A stretch of DNA of 64,000 nucleotides from assembly GCF_020567425.1 (NCBI RefSeq), contig NZ_JAJCVJ010000004.1, positions 1-64,000 on the forward strand. The letters run 5' to 3'. Position 1 is the stretch's first letter; the number at the start of each line of letters is the position of its first letter. Below are positions 1-7,999 of this stretch, piece after piece. The notes under the pieces are model-generated. The model saw only the letters and a list, made by a program, of their open reading frames with translations. It did no database searches and was not told the origin of the DNA. This stretch comes from Salinirubrum litoreum (GTDB lineage: Archaea; Halobacteriota; Halobacteria; Halobacteriales; Haloferacaceae). A program made the translations under genes and the position numbers.

Positions 1-966
1 ACGAACGAAGGCCCGAAGCTCGACCACAAGCCACAGAACGCCATCGAGTGGTACGTCAAAATCCCGCACCACGACGACTACCACCTCTGGTTGCCCGCAC
101 AACCGAATCCCGAACAGCGGGAGTGGTTGGAAGCGTTGCACGCAGGAGACGCGAAGATGGGCGAATGTCGGTTGTTTCACCGTGACGGTGAGTGGTACTT
201 CCACATCGTCGCCACACGAGACGTGGAGGAACGAGAAACCAGTTCGACGGAGACGCCGATTGGGGTAGACATCGGGGAAGCCTCTTTGTTAACGGTGTGT
301 CACCGTGACGAGCGCGGCTCCCCGACTGCACCCAACCTCTGGAACACAGAAGGCAAGGCGATTCGACAACTCCGTGAAACGTACTTCACGGCGGCTCGAC
401 GCCTTCAGCAACGCGGAAGCGAACGAATCGCTGAGTCCTACGGCGATGAGTTGTGGCGACACATCGACCACATCCTCCACACGGTCACGTCGGAGGTCGT
501 CGCCTACGCCGACCAATTCGAGAACCCCATTCTGGTTCTGGAAGACTTGACGCACATCCGTGAGAACATGGACTACGGCGCGTTCATGAACCGCCGCCTT
601 CACGGATGGGGCTTTGCGAAGATGCACGCACAGATTCGCTACAAGGCGACTGAGAAGGGGATTCGTGTGGAGACGGTGAATCCTGCGTACACCTCGAAGA
701 CGTGTCACTGTTGCGGAGCACAGGGCTACCGTCCGACGCAGGCGACGTTCACGTGTTCTAACTCGAGGTGTTGGGTTTCGGAGTACCACGCAGACGTGAA
801 CGCCGCGCTCAACATCGCAGACCGCTACCTCAGCGGAGAGAGCCATTCAAGAGAACACACGAGTGGCGATGACTCGGCTGAGGACGGGGGGCATTTGACC
901 GCCCCACAAGACAGCCAAGCCGATGCTGACACCCAGCAAGAGACGCTTGGAACGTATGCGTCTTGA
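1..966 (+). CDS. tnpB: RNA-guided nuclease TnpB (IS200/IS605 OrfB), 5' end outside window
   Basis: The frame is open from base 1, so the gene starts upstream. The visible part has the RuvC-like triad: Asp in IGVDIGEA, Glu in LVLEDLTHIREN and Asp in HADVNAALN. A zinc ribbon lies before the last motif (CHCCG, then CSNSRC). TnpB is an accessory nuclease of IS200/IS605-type elements, guided by an RNA made from the element's right end. No TnpA transposase is visible here. The hairpin-rich right end follows directly, and the element abuts a truncated ATPase gene. It is probably mobile only with a TnpA in trans. Confidence 0.93.
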   Translation, partial: TNEGPKLDHKPQNAIEWYVKIPHHDDYHLWLPAQPNPEQREWLEALHAGDAKMGECRLFHRDGEWYFHIVATRDVEERETSSTETPIGVDIGEASLLTVCHRDERGSPTAPNLWNTEGKAIRQLRETYFTAARRLQQRGSERIAESYGDELWRHIDHILHTVTSEVVAYADQFENPILVLEDLTHIRENMDYGAFMNRRLHGWGFAKMHAQIRYKATEKGIRVETVNPAYTSKTCHCCGAQGYRPTQATFTCSNSRCWVSEYHADVNAALNIADRYLSGESHSREHTSGDDSAEDGGHLTAPQDSQADADTQQETLGTYAS

Positions 967-1037
967 AAGCTTAGGGCCGCGCTCGGCCTGAAATCCCATG
1001 GTGGGATTCCCGCGACTTTAGACGCGGGAGGAGGTCA
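967..1037 (+). mobile_element. TnpB element right end / omega-RNA-like scaffold
   Basis: The 70 bases after the tnpB stop hold three consecutive hairpins: a GGCCG/CGGCC stem, an AATCCCA/TGGGATT stem and a CCGCG/CGCGG stem around an ACTTTAGA loop. They end in GGGAGGAGGTCAA. This is the usual layout of the right end of haloarchaeal IS1341-type elements, where the 3' part of the guide RNA is made. The guide would be read from the flank starting near 1038. The exact end is inferred from where ATPase-like sequence begins on the other strand. Confidence 0.7.
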
Positions 1038-1094
1038 ATCGTAGAGTTCCCGGAGACGTGAGAGTTCCTCACTCCGGTTGACGAAGTCCGGCAT
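1035..1094 (-). pseudogene. Archaeal ATPase gene, only the first 19 codons left
   Basis: Reading left from ATG at 1094 gives MPDFVNRSEELSRLRELYD and then a stop that lies inside the TnpB right end. Phe-Val-Asn-Arg plus a Glu-Leu-rich helix is the usual N-terminus of the archaeal MoxR/STAND-like ATPase family (Arch_ATPase), just before the Walker A loop. A purine-rich AAAGGAG sits upstream. The rest of the gene is missing, so the TnpB element inserted in it or a deletion ended there. The family call rests on only 19 residues. Confidence 0.6.
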
Positions 1095-1121
1095 AGCTGC
1101 TCCTTTCGCTCTCGACTAATA

Positions 1122-1165
1122 ATACTTTCCATTATCGTACTTCAGAGTATGATACTTTAAAGTAT
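1122..1165. promoter_or_regulatory. Three tandem 14-bp palindrome-like sites, 15-bp period
   Basis: Sites at 1122-1135 (ATACTTTCCATTAT), 1137-1150 (GTACTTCAGAGTAT) and 1152-1165 (ATACTTTAAAGTAT) follow each other with one base between them. The third is a perfect palindrome. They lie 28 to 71 bases upstream of the truncated ATPase start, in an AT-rich promoter region. They look like a cooperative repressor-binding array. The binding protein is unknown. Confidence 0.5.
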
Positions 1166-1251
1166 TATCTTATACGCGGCCGCCGCTCTTCTGGACGAGC
1201 CAAGAACAGGGAGACAGTCCTGAGCCGAACTGAGCACCTGTTGACCCGCCT

Positions 1252-1395
1252 CTACGTCGCCAAACAGCGGGAACTGTTCGGCCTCCCTGCGTCGTCACAC
1301 CTCTGGACGGTCGTCCCGCTTGAACGTCGCCTGTCACGAATCACGATGCCGCCCAAGTCCGGGATGGTGGTGAGTTCTCCCGAGTCTTCGTTCAC
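1252..1395 (-). CDS. Small ORF after the SWIM gene, possibly decayed
   Basis: A 47-codon frame starts with GTG nine bases after the SWIM-protein stop and begins VNEDSGELTTIPDLGGIVIR, which looks like a genuine protein start. The later part is basic and out of character. Continuing in the +1 frame (FKRDDRPEV, stop, then RREAEQFPLFGDVEAG) looks more haloarchaeal. I suspect a small companion gene carrying a frameshift and a stop. No function is recognised. Confidence 0.35.
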   Translation of the reverse strand: MNEDSGELTTIPDLGGIVIRDRRRSSGTTVQRCDDAGRPNSSRCLAT

Positions 1396-1404
1396 CTACG
1401 AGCC

Positions 1405-1683
1405 CTATTCGTGGCGTGCCCGTTCAAGTCGCACCCGTCGCAGGTGCTTACAGCCGTTCTCAGGGTGGCGTTTCCGCCAGTCCGGACAGGTACACGCCTC
1501 CGCGCCCAGATGTACGAAGTAGGTGTTCCCACTCTCAGAGTACACTTCGTAGGCGAACCGGCCGCAAGACCGGAGCGTCATCTGCTCGGTCAACGCACGG
1601 TCGGTGCGTGGGTCCATCGGGTCGAGTCCGGTAGCCCGGACTGCATCTCTCGGTCGTCGCTGGTGTGGTGTCGTCGTCGACAT
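1405..1683 (-). CDS. SWIM zinc-finger protein
   Basis: A 92-residue protein with a C-terminal SWIM signature: CTC, a spacer PDWRKRHPENG, then CKHL (CxC...CxH). SWIM domains bind zinc and usually mediate contacts with DNA or protein. I chose ATG at 1683 over an upstream ATG because a paired-hairpin element (1689-1722), also found before the TFB gene, ends five bases upstream of it. Small free-standing SWIM proteins are common on haloarchaeal plasmids. A DNA-processing or regulatory role is inferred. Confidence 0.75.
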   Translation of the reverse strand: MSTTTPHQRRPRDAVRATGLDPMDPRTDRALTEQMTLRSCGRFAYEVYSESGNTYFVHLGAEACTCPDWRKRHPENGCKHLRRVRLERARHE

Positions 1684-1688
1684 GATCT

Positions 1689-1722
1689 CGCGGGAGTTCC
1701 CCCGCACCCCGGAGGGGGCGAA
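1689..1722 (-). promoter_or_regulatory. Paired hairpin upstream of the SWIM gene
   Basis: On the minus strand the order is TTCGCCCC, then stem one (CCCC/GGGG around TCC), TGC, then stem two (GCGGG/CCCGC around GGAACT), ending five bases before the ATG. The same arrangement is found at 4321-4351 before the TFB gene. It could be an RNA structure in the 5' leader or a single-strand DNA fold. Function is unknown. Confidence 0.5.
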
Positions 1723-1886
1723 AAACAGCTGGTGTGTTCGGAGCATTGACGAAGTAAATCCGTCTCAATGGTGTTGCTGACGTCCACTGTTGGCGACCCC
1801 GATGGGTAGCTACTGCCCGCCAATCGAGGGAGTCCCCGACCAGAGGACTGATTACGTCTCTTAGCACACAATTACAGTAGATTACA

Positions 1887-2249
1887 ATGCCCGTCGATTT
1901 CGAGAGTTACCATCCCAATGACCTTCCGAACGAAGGGACGAACGGGCGGCAGATCCTGGAATATCTCGCACAGCACCCCGAACTCGGCTTCACACCGAGC
2001 GAGCTTGCCGACGAACTCGGAATCCCTCGAGGAAGTGTTGGAACGACGCTGAGTCGACTCGAAGAGCGAGGACTCGTCCGACATAAAGGAGAGTACTGGG
2101 CGATCAACATCGAGGCGTACAACGCCCAAACAGCCAGCAAAGTTGGCCTTCGGGCAGTTGCTGAGCAGTTCGAGGGCGATCACTACGATATGAATCCCGA
2201 CTGGGACGCTGGGCTCTCAGATGTCGATGCTGAAGCGAGTGACAACTGA
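1887..2249 (+). CDS. Winged-helix DNA-binding protein, probable antitoxin/regulator
   Basis: A 120-residue acidic protein. Residues about 20-75 form a MarR/LrpA-like winged helix: GRQILEYLAQHPELGFTPSELADELG, a recognition helix IPRGSVGTTLSRLEERG, and a wing ending KGEYWAI. Its stop overlaps the next start as TGATG, so the two genes are probably co-translated. The partner resembles a MazF/PemK toxin, so this is best read as the cognate antitoxin and autoregulator. The partner is truncated, so the pair may no longer be a working module. Confidence 0.75.
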   Translation: MPVDFESYHPNDLPNEGTNGRQILEYLAQHPELGFTPSELADELGIPRGSVGTTLSRLEERGLVRHKGEYWAINIEAYNAQTASKVGLRAVAEQFEGDHYDMNPDWDAGLSDVDAEASDN

Positions 2250-2383
2250 TGCTGAAGCGTGGCAGTGTCGTCGTCGCCGCGGACCCATACGGGAATACTT
2301 CTCGACGGCCGTACCTCATAGTGAGTGACGAGTCGCACCCGTTTGCAGGTGAACAGTACATCGCCGCCGGGATCAGTCGTTAG
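2249..2383 (+). pseudogene. MazF/PemK-like toxin, truncated to 44 residues
   Basis: ATG at 2249 overlaps the stop of the upstream winged-helix gene. The product begins MLKRGSVVVAADPYGNTSRR, followed by PYLIVSDESHPF, matching the N-terminal strands of haloarchaeal PemK/MazF-type toxins. Those are normally about 110-140 residues; this one stops after AAGISR. Its last 11 bases overlap the end of the convergent ArdC gene. The toxin was probably cut at a recombination junction. An inactive product is inferred from length only. Confidence 0.6.
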
Positions 2384-3323
2384 CCTTCCTGTCGATCTGT
2401 TCGATCAGTTCCCGCGCAGTCACAGCGATCACCTCACAGCGATCAGTGACCGAGACATTCTCGTCGTGTGTCCACGCAGAGAGATACCATCTTGACCCAA
2501 CCGTATCCAGACCTGAGTGCCGTCCAACGATGGCTGCCGTCGCCTCTGCATCGAGTTCGAAGGCGGCTGCCTGCTGTGCGTCTACGGGAACCTCGGGGTG
2601 GAGTCGGGCGTGTGCGAGTTCGTGTAAGAACGTCCGAGCGAGATCCGCAGTATTCTCACGATTTCGGAGATCAATTCGCTCCTCTGTCGTCCCATAGGCA
2701 CCCCATGCCGAGCCGTGCGGCCACTCCGACTCGTCAATGATCTGAACCGGGATGTCCCAGTCATCGGCGATCTGGTGGAGGGCTTCCACCAGCCAGTCCG
2801 CGTTACCGTGAGCCTCTCGCCGCAGTTCGGGCAGTTGCTCGCCCTCGGTCTGGGAGATATCGAACACCGCAACAGAGCGAAAGCCGACGACTTTCTGTGG
2901 CCACTCTTCAGTCGGGGCCTGCTCATCGCAGTCGCCGTGACCCTGGACTGAGTCATCACAGGTGGGACACACCCGCGCTCGAATGGGTGCACGGATCCAG
3001 ATCGCCTGCTCGCCAGACTGGACCTGTCGATCGAGGTCTTGCCAGGCTCTGTAGCCGGCGACGTGAGTCGCCTCTGGGCACTGTCTTCGGATCAGAATCG
3101 AGTTGCGAAACGAGTAATCGTGAAACTGTGCCTGCACGTCGAGCCATTCGGCGAACTGCTCGCTTGCCGTTGCTTCCTCAACGTCCTGTTCGAGTTCCTC
3201 GATCCATCGGTTGATCGTCTCTCGCAGGAGGTCGTCTCTCCGTTCCCGATCTCGGCAGTGCTCCCGGAACTCGTCCGTGTCACTCGGGACACCGACCTGT
3301 TTCGCCGACTTCTCTGTTGGCAT
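2373..3323 (-). CDS. ArdC-type antirestriction protein (ssDNA-binding domain plus M78 peptidase)
   Basis: 316 residues. The N-terminal half matches the ArdC N-terminal single-strand DNA-binding domain: a helical start, WLDVQAQFHDYSFRNSILI and AGYRAWQDLDRQVQSGEQAI. A small insertion carries CPTC and a further Cys/His pair, a possible extra zinc site. The C-terminal part has HELAHARLH at about residues 236-244, the HExxH motif of ImmA/IrrE (M78) peptidases. ArdC-type proteins protect incoming plasmid DNA from restriction. A strong hairpin lies four bases upstream of the ATG. It is close to the TFB and secretion genes and on the same strand. Confidence 0.85.
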   Translation of the reverse strand: MPTEKSAKQVGVPSDTDEFREHCRDRERRDDLLRETINRWIEELEQDVEEATASEQFAEWLDVQAQFHDYSFRNSILIRRQCPEATHVAGYRAWQDLDRQVQSGEQAIWIRAPIRARVCPTCDDSVQGHGDCDEQAPTEEWPQKVVGFRSVAVFDISQTEGEQLPELRREAHGNADWLVEALHQIADDWDIPVQIIDESEWPHGSAWGAYGTTEERIDLRNRENTADLARTFLHELAHARLHPEVPVDAQQAAAFELDAEATAAIVGRHSGLDTVGSRWYLSAWTHDENVSVTDRCEVIAVTARELIEQIDRKAND

Positions 3324-3327
3324 CTAT

Positions 3328-3351
3328 TGCGCCTCCGCCCGCCGAGGCGCA
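3328..3351 (-). promoter_or_regulatory. 8-bp-stem hairpin just upstream of the ArdC gene
   Basis: TGCGCCTC (3328-3335) and GAGGCGCA (3344-3351) form a perfect inverted repeat with an eight-base GC-rich loop, ending four bases before the ATG. In mRNA it would hide the start region. In single-stranded transferred DNA it would form a stable hairpin. Its role is unknown. Confidence 0.5.
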
Positions 3352-3368
3352 TAGAAAATCTAGGGTGC

Positions 3369-4301
3369 TCACTCAGAGCCGACGAGGTCACGCAAGTCGT
3401 AGTACCGCTTCCGTAACGTCACTACCGTCACACCTGCTGCGGCTGCAATATCCGACTGCGTGGCATTCTGCAGCCGCTCGGTACCCGCAAGGTACAACGC
3501 AGCACCCGCCACACCGGCTGGGTTCTTGCCCGTCGCGATGCCCGAATCCAGTGCGAGTGAGACGAGTTCTGACGCTCTGGACCGCACCACAGGAGAGGCA
3601 TCCATCTCACCCAGCAGTCGCGACAGGTACAGGTGCGGACTCACTGGCTCGACCGCGAGACCGAGTTCGACGTTCAACACGCCGTAGCTGAACCGCACGT
3701 CGTGTTCGGTGACCGATGAACCAGCTGCGATCTCGTCGGTCGTTCGGAGGACGTGCTGGCGGCGACACGCAGCATACACCGCACCGGCGACCATCCCGTC
3801 GATGGTTCGGCCCTGCAGGAGGTTTTCGCGGTAGGCACGGCGGTACAGCACACTCGCCTCTTCGTGGACTGCCCTCGGGAGTTCGAGAGCGGAGACGAGC
3901 CGTGCCATCTCAGAGAGTGCCCGGAGCAGGTTCTGTTCGCGTTTCGAGGTCGTGACTGCTCGCCGGTCGTGCGTCCGCATCCGGGCGATCCGCCGCCGCT
4001 TACGTGAGGAGAGTGGATTACCGTGGGCGTCACCACGCCAGCCGATCTGACTCGACACGCCGCGGTCGAACATCGTCGGTGTCGTCGGTGCACCCACACG
4101 CGAACGAGTCCTCGTCTCTTCAGCGTCGAACGCACGCCACTCTGCACCCCGGTCAAGATAGTCTTCGGCGATGACGAGTCCGCACTGGGTACACGTCGTC
4201 TCGCCACGCAGGGTCGCCGGTGGGCTACCACACTCCGGGCAGTCGTCGCTCAGGTCGTCCGTCTCGCCGCATCGCTCAGGTGTCGGTAGTCTCGTGGTCA
4301 T
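3369..4301 (-). CDS. tfb: Transcription initiation factor B (TFB) encoded on the element
   Basis: 310 residues from ATG 4301. A zinc ribbon near the N-terminus (CPECG, then CTQCG) is followed by a B-reader/linker region (RGAEWRAFD) and two cyclin folds; the first contains RTIDGMVAGAVYAACRR and the second GKNPAGVAGAALYLAG. TFB bridges TBP and RNA polymerase in archaea. Haloarchaea have many TFB paralogues, and one on a mobile element could redirect transcription to the element's own promoters. The in-frame 53-codon upstream extension is rejected because it runs through the paired-hairpin element and is rich in Arg and Pro. Confidence 0.93.
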   Translation of the reverse strand: MTTRLPTPERCGETDDLSDDCPECGSPPATLRGETTCTQCGLVIAEDYLDRGAEWRAFDAEETRTRSRVGAPTTPTMFDRGVSSQIGWRGDAHGNPLSSRKRRRIARMRTHDRRAVTTSKREQNLLRALSEMARLVSALELPRAVHEEASVLYRRAYRENLLQGRTIDGMVAGAVYAACRRQHVLRTTDEIAAGSSVTEHDVRFSYGVLNVELGLAVEPVSPHLYLSRLLGEMDASPVVRSRASELVSLALDSGIATGKNPAGVAGAALYLAGTERLQNATQSDIAAAAGVTVVTLRKRYYDLRDLVGSE

Positions 4302-4320
4302 TGGTCTGCACGGGACCTCA

Positions 4321-4351
4321 CGTGGGGAGCCCCGCACCCGCAGGGGGCGAA
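4321..4351 (-). promoter_or_regulatory. Paired hairpin upstream of the TFB gene
   Basis: Minus-strand order: TTCGCCCCC, TGC loop, GGG, TGC, then GGGG-CT-CCCC and ACG. It matches the element before the SWIM gene at 1689-1722 in sequence and layout. It ends 19 bases upstream of the TFB start. Confidence 0.5.
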
Positions 4352-4486
4352 CAAACAGGCGGACGGTGCGTCTCGCAGAACTCGAGATGAATACTCGTGA
4401 CTGAAGCGCAACCGGGAGCGCTGGAATGACCACAGGGGGTGGACGAGGTGGATTTTTCAATCACCCACACAAGATGCCGAACAACG

Positions 4487-4945
4487 ATGCCAGAGTCGGA
4501 GTCGATTACACCGTATCTCGAAGAGAACGGCCCGACCCCACGCTCGGAGTTACCCGTTCGCTTAGAGAGCTATCATCGAGAACAGGGTGTCTGGTTGTTC
4601 CGTCTCACTAGTGGTGTTGGCGACACTCAACCAGCAGGCGGCCAGAGCGTCAAAATCGCGTATCTTCCAGAGCACAAAAAGGAGGACGTCTGCCGCTGCT
4701 TCTTCGAGGCGAATCCTGAGTTCGTCGACGCACAGACGTACAGGTCCGCCAGCAGACAACTGTCGAATTACGGACGCGAGTGGATCGATGCCTGTCGTCC
4801 CGTCATCGCCGAGTTCTTCGAGTCGCCATCAGCGTCCGACGAGTCGGGGTTCGACACAGGAGAAACGGAAACCTGCTCGTTCTGTGGCGAACCTGTCCCT
4901 AAAGGTGGACTACCCGCACACCTCCAGGAGTGTTCAGAGCGGTAG
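4487..4945 (+). CDS. Hypothetical protein with C-terminal C2HC-type zinc finger
   Basis: 152 residues from ATG 4487, divergent from the TFB gene. The middle (SVKIAYLPEHKKEDVCRCFFEAN) is not recognised. The C-terminus CSFCGEPVPKGGLPAHLQEC has the spacing of a BED/C2HC-like zinc knuckle. Start chosen because the upstream extension falls in the divergent promoter. The 3' end overlaps the VirB4 gene end by 12 bases, convergently. Possibly a DNA-binding accessory protein of the element. Confidence 0.7.
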   Translation: MPESESITPYLEENGPTPRSELPVRLESYHREQGVWLFRLTSGVGDTQPAGGQSVKIAYLPEHKKEDVCRCFFEANPEFVDAQTYRSASRQLSNYGREWIDACRPVIAEFFESPSASDESGFDTGETETCSFCGEPVPKGGLPAHLQECSER

Positions 4946-7900
4946 GTGCTCACTCTGTCCGTCTGGGTGCGTCGCCACATCGCCCACCTGTGGATCGAAC
5001 TCGATCACCTTCCACTCCCCAGCCAGTAACCGCACTTCGATCCCGTACCACTCACCATCGACACCAACCAGCGCCTCACCGTACCCACGCACTGGATCAC
5101 CGGGCAGTGCTTCCTGGACGAATCGCATCTGCGCAGGATTCAGCCCGAACTCCTCTGCCCACTGTGCGTCCATCCCGTCTAGTCGATGGAACTGCTTCAC
5201 CGCACACTGATCTAAGATCGCCTCCGCCTCGGGACGGTCGAAGAACTCATCGACGGTCTGCGTCACCAACCGAATCGACAGATCGTGGTGGCGATGATGC
5301 CGAAACACCGTCTCCAGAAAGGACAACGACGCTGCGTCCTTCAGAACGTATCGCGCTTCGTCGATCACGAACACGACTTCTCGGTCGGTCTCCTTCGCCA
5401 GCTCGTACACCTGCGAGATGAGCAGTTGCATCAGGAGGCCGGTGTCCTCGCCGATGGAGCCCTCCTGCTGGCCCAAGTCGAGATACAGCACCGACTCCTC
5501 ACGCAGATCAAACGCGGTCGGCTCGCCGATGTTCGCGTACCGCTCGCCCTCGTCGAACACTCGCAGTTGGTAGACGAGCGTCTCGGCGTGTGTGACCAGC
5601 TGTTCTGCTTCTGCAGCAACTGCACGGGCGGTGAACGCCTCGGGGTCGTCGATCATGTCCGAGAGGACGTCGAGAAGGTCACGCAGGGTGGGACTCTCCG
5701 CACCGTGCGTCTCGATGTCTTCGGTGATGCCTGCCCGCTTGTACGTCTCGATCAGCGCGAGTTCGAGTGTCACACGACGCTCGCCGAGCGTCACACCCCG
5801 CTGGGCGAAGAAGTTCGTCAAGAAGGACAAGACGTCGTTCAGCTTCTCGGCGAACGGACTGGCGTCTGCACCCATCGTCCGCTGGACGCTCGCTGGGACC
5901 GCCCGAATGTCGAGCGGGTTCACACCGAGTGTCCCACCGACCGTCACGCGCTGGCCGCCCAGTGCCTCGGCGACGCTCGCCCAGTTTCCGAGCGGCTCCA
6001 AGATCACACCGAGGCGATCCTCGTCTGCCAATAGTGTCCGCAAGAAGGCCTGTTTCGCGGCCACAGATTTACCCGACCCGGGATCACCCACCCGGAACGT
6101 GGCATACCCGTTCGCCCGGGCGAACGGATCGACGACAACCGGCGTACCTGTCCGACTCTCCGTCCCGAGTTCGATTCCCTCGGATTCGAGCATCGTCGGC
6201 CGGTGCGGAGACGAGAGCAGTGCACCGACTGCTCCGCCGAGTGCGACGACCGACCGGTCCGCGACGTCCGGACCAACCGGTGCAGCCGACTGGACGGCGC
6301 GATCCTGTGCACAGATGGCCGTCTTCGCCGTCAACCCAGCAGGCTGTTCACGCAGCCGTTGGCGCACCCGTCGCACCGACTCCCTGAGTGTCTCTCTGTC
6401 GTCTGCCCGGACGGTGACGTAGATCGACTGGTGGAACACACGCGTCCCACCCTCGACTGCGGCGTACGTCTGGGCGGCCCGCTGACTCCGTTCTGCGAGA
6501 TACCCACCGCGGACCGTCTCTTCGAGACGGGCGTCTGCTTCGAGGTCGTCCGCTTGCCGCTGGAGTTCTCGCCGAGCGCGTTCGTGATCGATCGGCTCCC
6601 AATTAATGGTGAGTGCGTACGACACGTCCGAGAGTTCGAACAGGCCCGACAGCGAACCGTCTTTCAGCAGATCTGGATAGCCCTCGATAGTGAGCGTCTG
6701 TGTCCACGTCTCGTCGAGCCGTGCTGTGCGCGTGCCCCACTCGATCCCTGCAGGCGCGATGTCGTCAGCGTGTGACTCGCCGAGTTCCGTGAGGTGCTCG
6801 TATTCGGCCTCTGCGGGCGTCCGGTCCTCGTCCGCCTCCACGGCCGCCCCGCCATCCCCCCGTGCGACAGCGCGAGCCGTGCGGCGTTCTATCGTCCCGT
6901 CTGGCGCAGCCGGTGTCTGAGCTGCTCGTGAGGCTCGACCGACCGCCGTGCGGGTTCGGACAGACCGGTCTGCAGGCTCACCACCCCAGAACTCGACACA
7001 CAGTTCGTAGAGTTCGACAGTGGAGAGTCGACGGGCACGCCAGCCGGGGATGTGGCCGAACAGTTCGGTCTGGAGGGTCTCGACTCTCGCATCGAGTTTC
7101 TCTGCCATCCGCTCACGGCGTTCGAGCGGGGAGAGCGGTTCCCGGCCACGGAGGACCGTCCGGGCGAGCACACCGAGGAGTGGCACCCCTGCGAGTCGCT
7201 CTGCTGGTGTGCCCTCCTGTGCGTCTCGCTCGTACACCTCGACTGGTGAGACAGACACCCCGAGGAAGTACTGTGGGTGCGTACTCTGTGCGAGTGCATC
7301 CGATCGTTCCTGGCGATATTCGTCTGTGAGGACTCGTCGTGTTCGGGCTGCGGTGAACGCCCCACTCGACGTCCCCGGATCGGCCGACCCGACCACCGTC
7401 TCGACCGGGAACGGCCGCGTTCGGACGTGCAGTTTCAGTGGGAACTCCGCCTCGGCGTTCACGAACTCGGTGATCGTCGACTCTACACTCGCCCAGTCGG
7501 GGTGCAGCGCAAACCCCATCGGTGTGGGTTCGATCTCGACCATGGCCTCGAGTGTCCCGTCTGTGCGTTCGACCGCTGCGAGACCGGGCCACGCACGGCC
7601 GATGTTCGTCACCTCCTGTGTCGATTCTGCGGGAACGAAGGGGACACGGCCGGTCCCACGCTCGGGCTCGTCTGCGAGCGAGAGCTTCGGTCGGCGCAGG
7701 TAGTACCGACCGAGCGTCCTGACCCACGCACCGGCAGTGAGGTGCGGTGGTGCGGCGAAAACGAGGGCAATCGAGATGAACAGCCCGACGAGTACTGCAG
7801 GGATGACGAGTCCCCGTGCACCGAAGATGCTCACGAGGAACAGGCCGGCCACCGGCCCGACAGCCAGCACCTGTGCGTCACCACTGCGAAGCCCGAAGAT

Positions 7901-7999
7901 GGGGACACGGCGCTCCGGTGTGAGCGTCGCCAGAGTCCGGCGAGTTGCGGCCGTCGCTTCTGGGTCCGAATCCGCCTGTGGTCGAGTCGTCCGAGTCAC
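4934..7999 (-). CDS. virB4: VirB4/TraC-type conjugation ATPase with N-terminal membrane segments
   Basis: 1021 residues, starting with a GTG that overlaps the stop of the upstream membrane-protein gene. Residues about 44-85 hold two hydrophobic segments, as in VirB3-VirB4 or PrgI-like fusions. Walker A (VGDPGSGKSVAAKQ) is near 640 and Walker B (EVVFVIDEARY) near 878, followed by the VirB4 C-terminal motif LVTQTVDEFF. VirB4 ATPases energise type IV secretion pili and DNA export. The gene is translationally coupled to the VirB6-like gene. The C-terminus (about 40 residues after the ATPase core) is acidic and variable. Confidence 0.9.
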   Translation of the reverse strand: MTRTTRPQADSDPEATAATRRTLATLTPERRVPIFGLRSGDAQVLAVGPVAGLFLVSIFGARGLVIPAVLVGLFISIALVFAAPPHLTAGAWVRTLGRYYLRRPKLSLADEPERGTGRVPFVPAESTQEVTNIGRAWPGLAAVERTDGTLEAMVEIEPTPMGFALHPDWASVESTITEFVNAEAEFPLKLHVRTRPFPVETVVGSADPGTSSGAFTAARTRRVLTDEYRQERSDALAQSTHPQYFLGVSVSPVEVYERDAQEGTPAERLAGVPLLGVLARTVLRGREPLSPLERRERMAEKLDARVETLQTELFGHIPGWRARRLSTVELYELCVEFWGGEPADRSVRTRTAVGRASRAAQTPAAPDGTIERRTARAVARGDGGAAVEADEDRTPAEAEYEHLTELGESHADDIAPAGIEWGTRTARLDETWTQTLTIEGYPDLLKDGSLSGLFELSDVSYALTINWEPIDHERARRELQRQADDLEADARLEETVRGGYLAERSQRAAQTYAAVEGGTRVFHQSIYVTVRADDRETLRESVRRVRQRLREQPAGLTAKTAICAQDRAVQSAAPVGPDVADRSVVALGGAVGALLSSPHRPTMLESEGIELGTESRTGTPVVVDPFARANGYATFRVGDPGSGKSVAAKQAFLRTLLADEDRLGVILEPLGNWASVAEALGGQRVTVGGTLGVNPLDIRAVPASVQRTMGADASPFAEKLNDVLSFLTNFFAQRGVTLGERRVTLELALIETYKRAGITEDIETHGAESPTLRDLLDVLSDMIDDPEAFTARAVAAEAEQLVTHAETLVYQLRVFDEGERYANIGEPTAFDLREESVLYLDLGQQEGSIGEDTGLLMQLLISQVYELAKETDREVVFVIDEARYVLKDAASLSFLETVFRHHRHHDLSIRLVTQTVDEFFDRPEAEAILDQCAVKQFHRLDGMDAQWAEEFGLNPAQMRFVQEALPGDPVRGYGEALVGVDGEWYGIEVRLLAGEWKVIEFDPQVGDVATHPDGQSEHLPL

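Noticed and set aside
1241-1749. Plus-strand frames opposite the SWIM gene
   Set aside because: The minus-strand SWIM motif is clear; these have no motif.
5285-6422. Long plus-strand frames opposite virB4
   Set aside because: Shadows of GC-rich codons; Arg/Ser-rich or Val/Asp-rich without domains, fully inside a well-supported gene.
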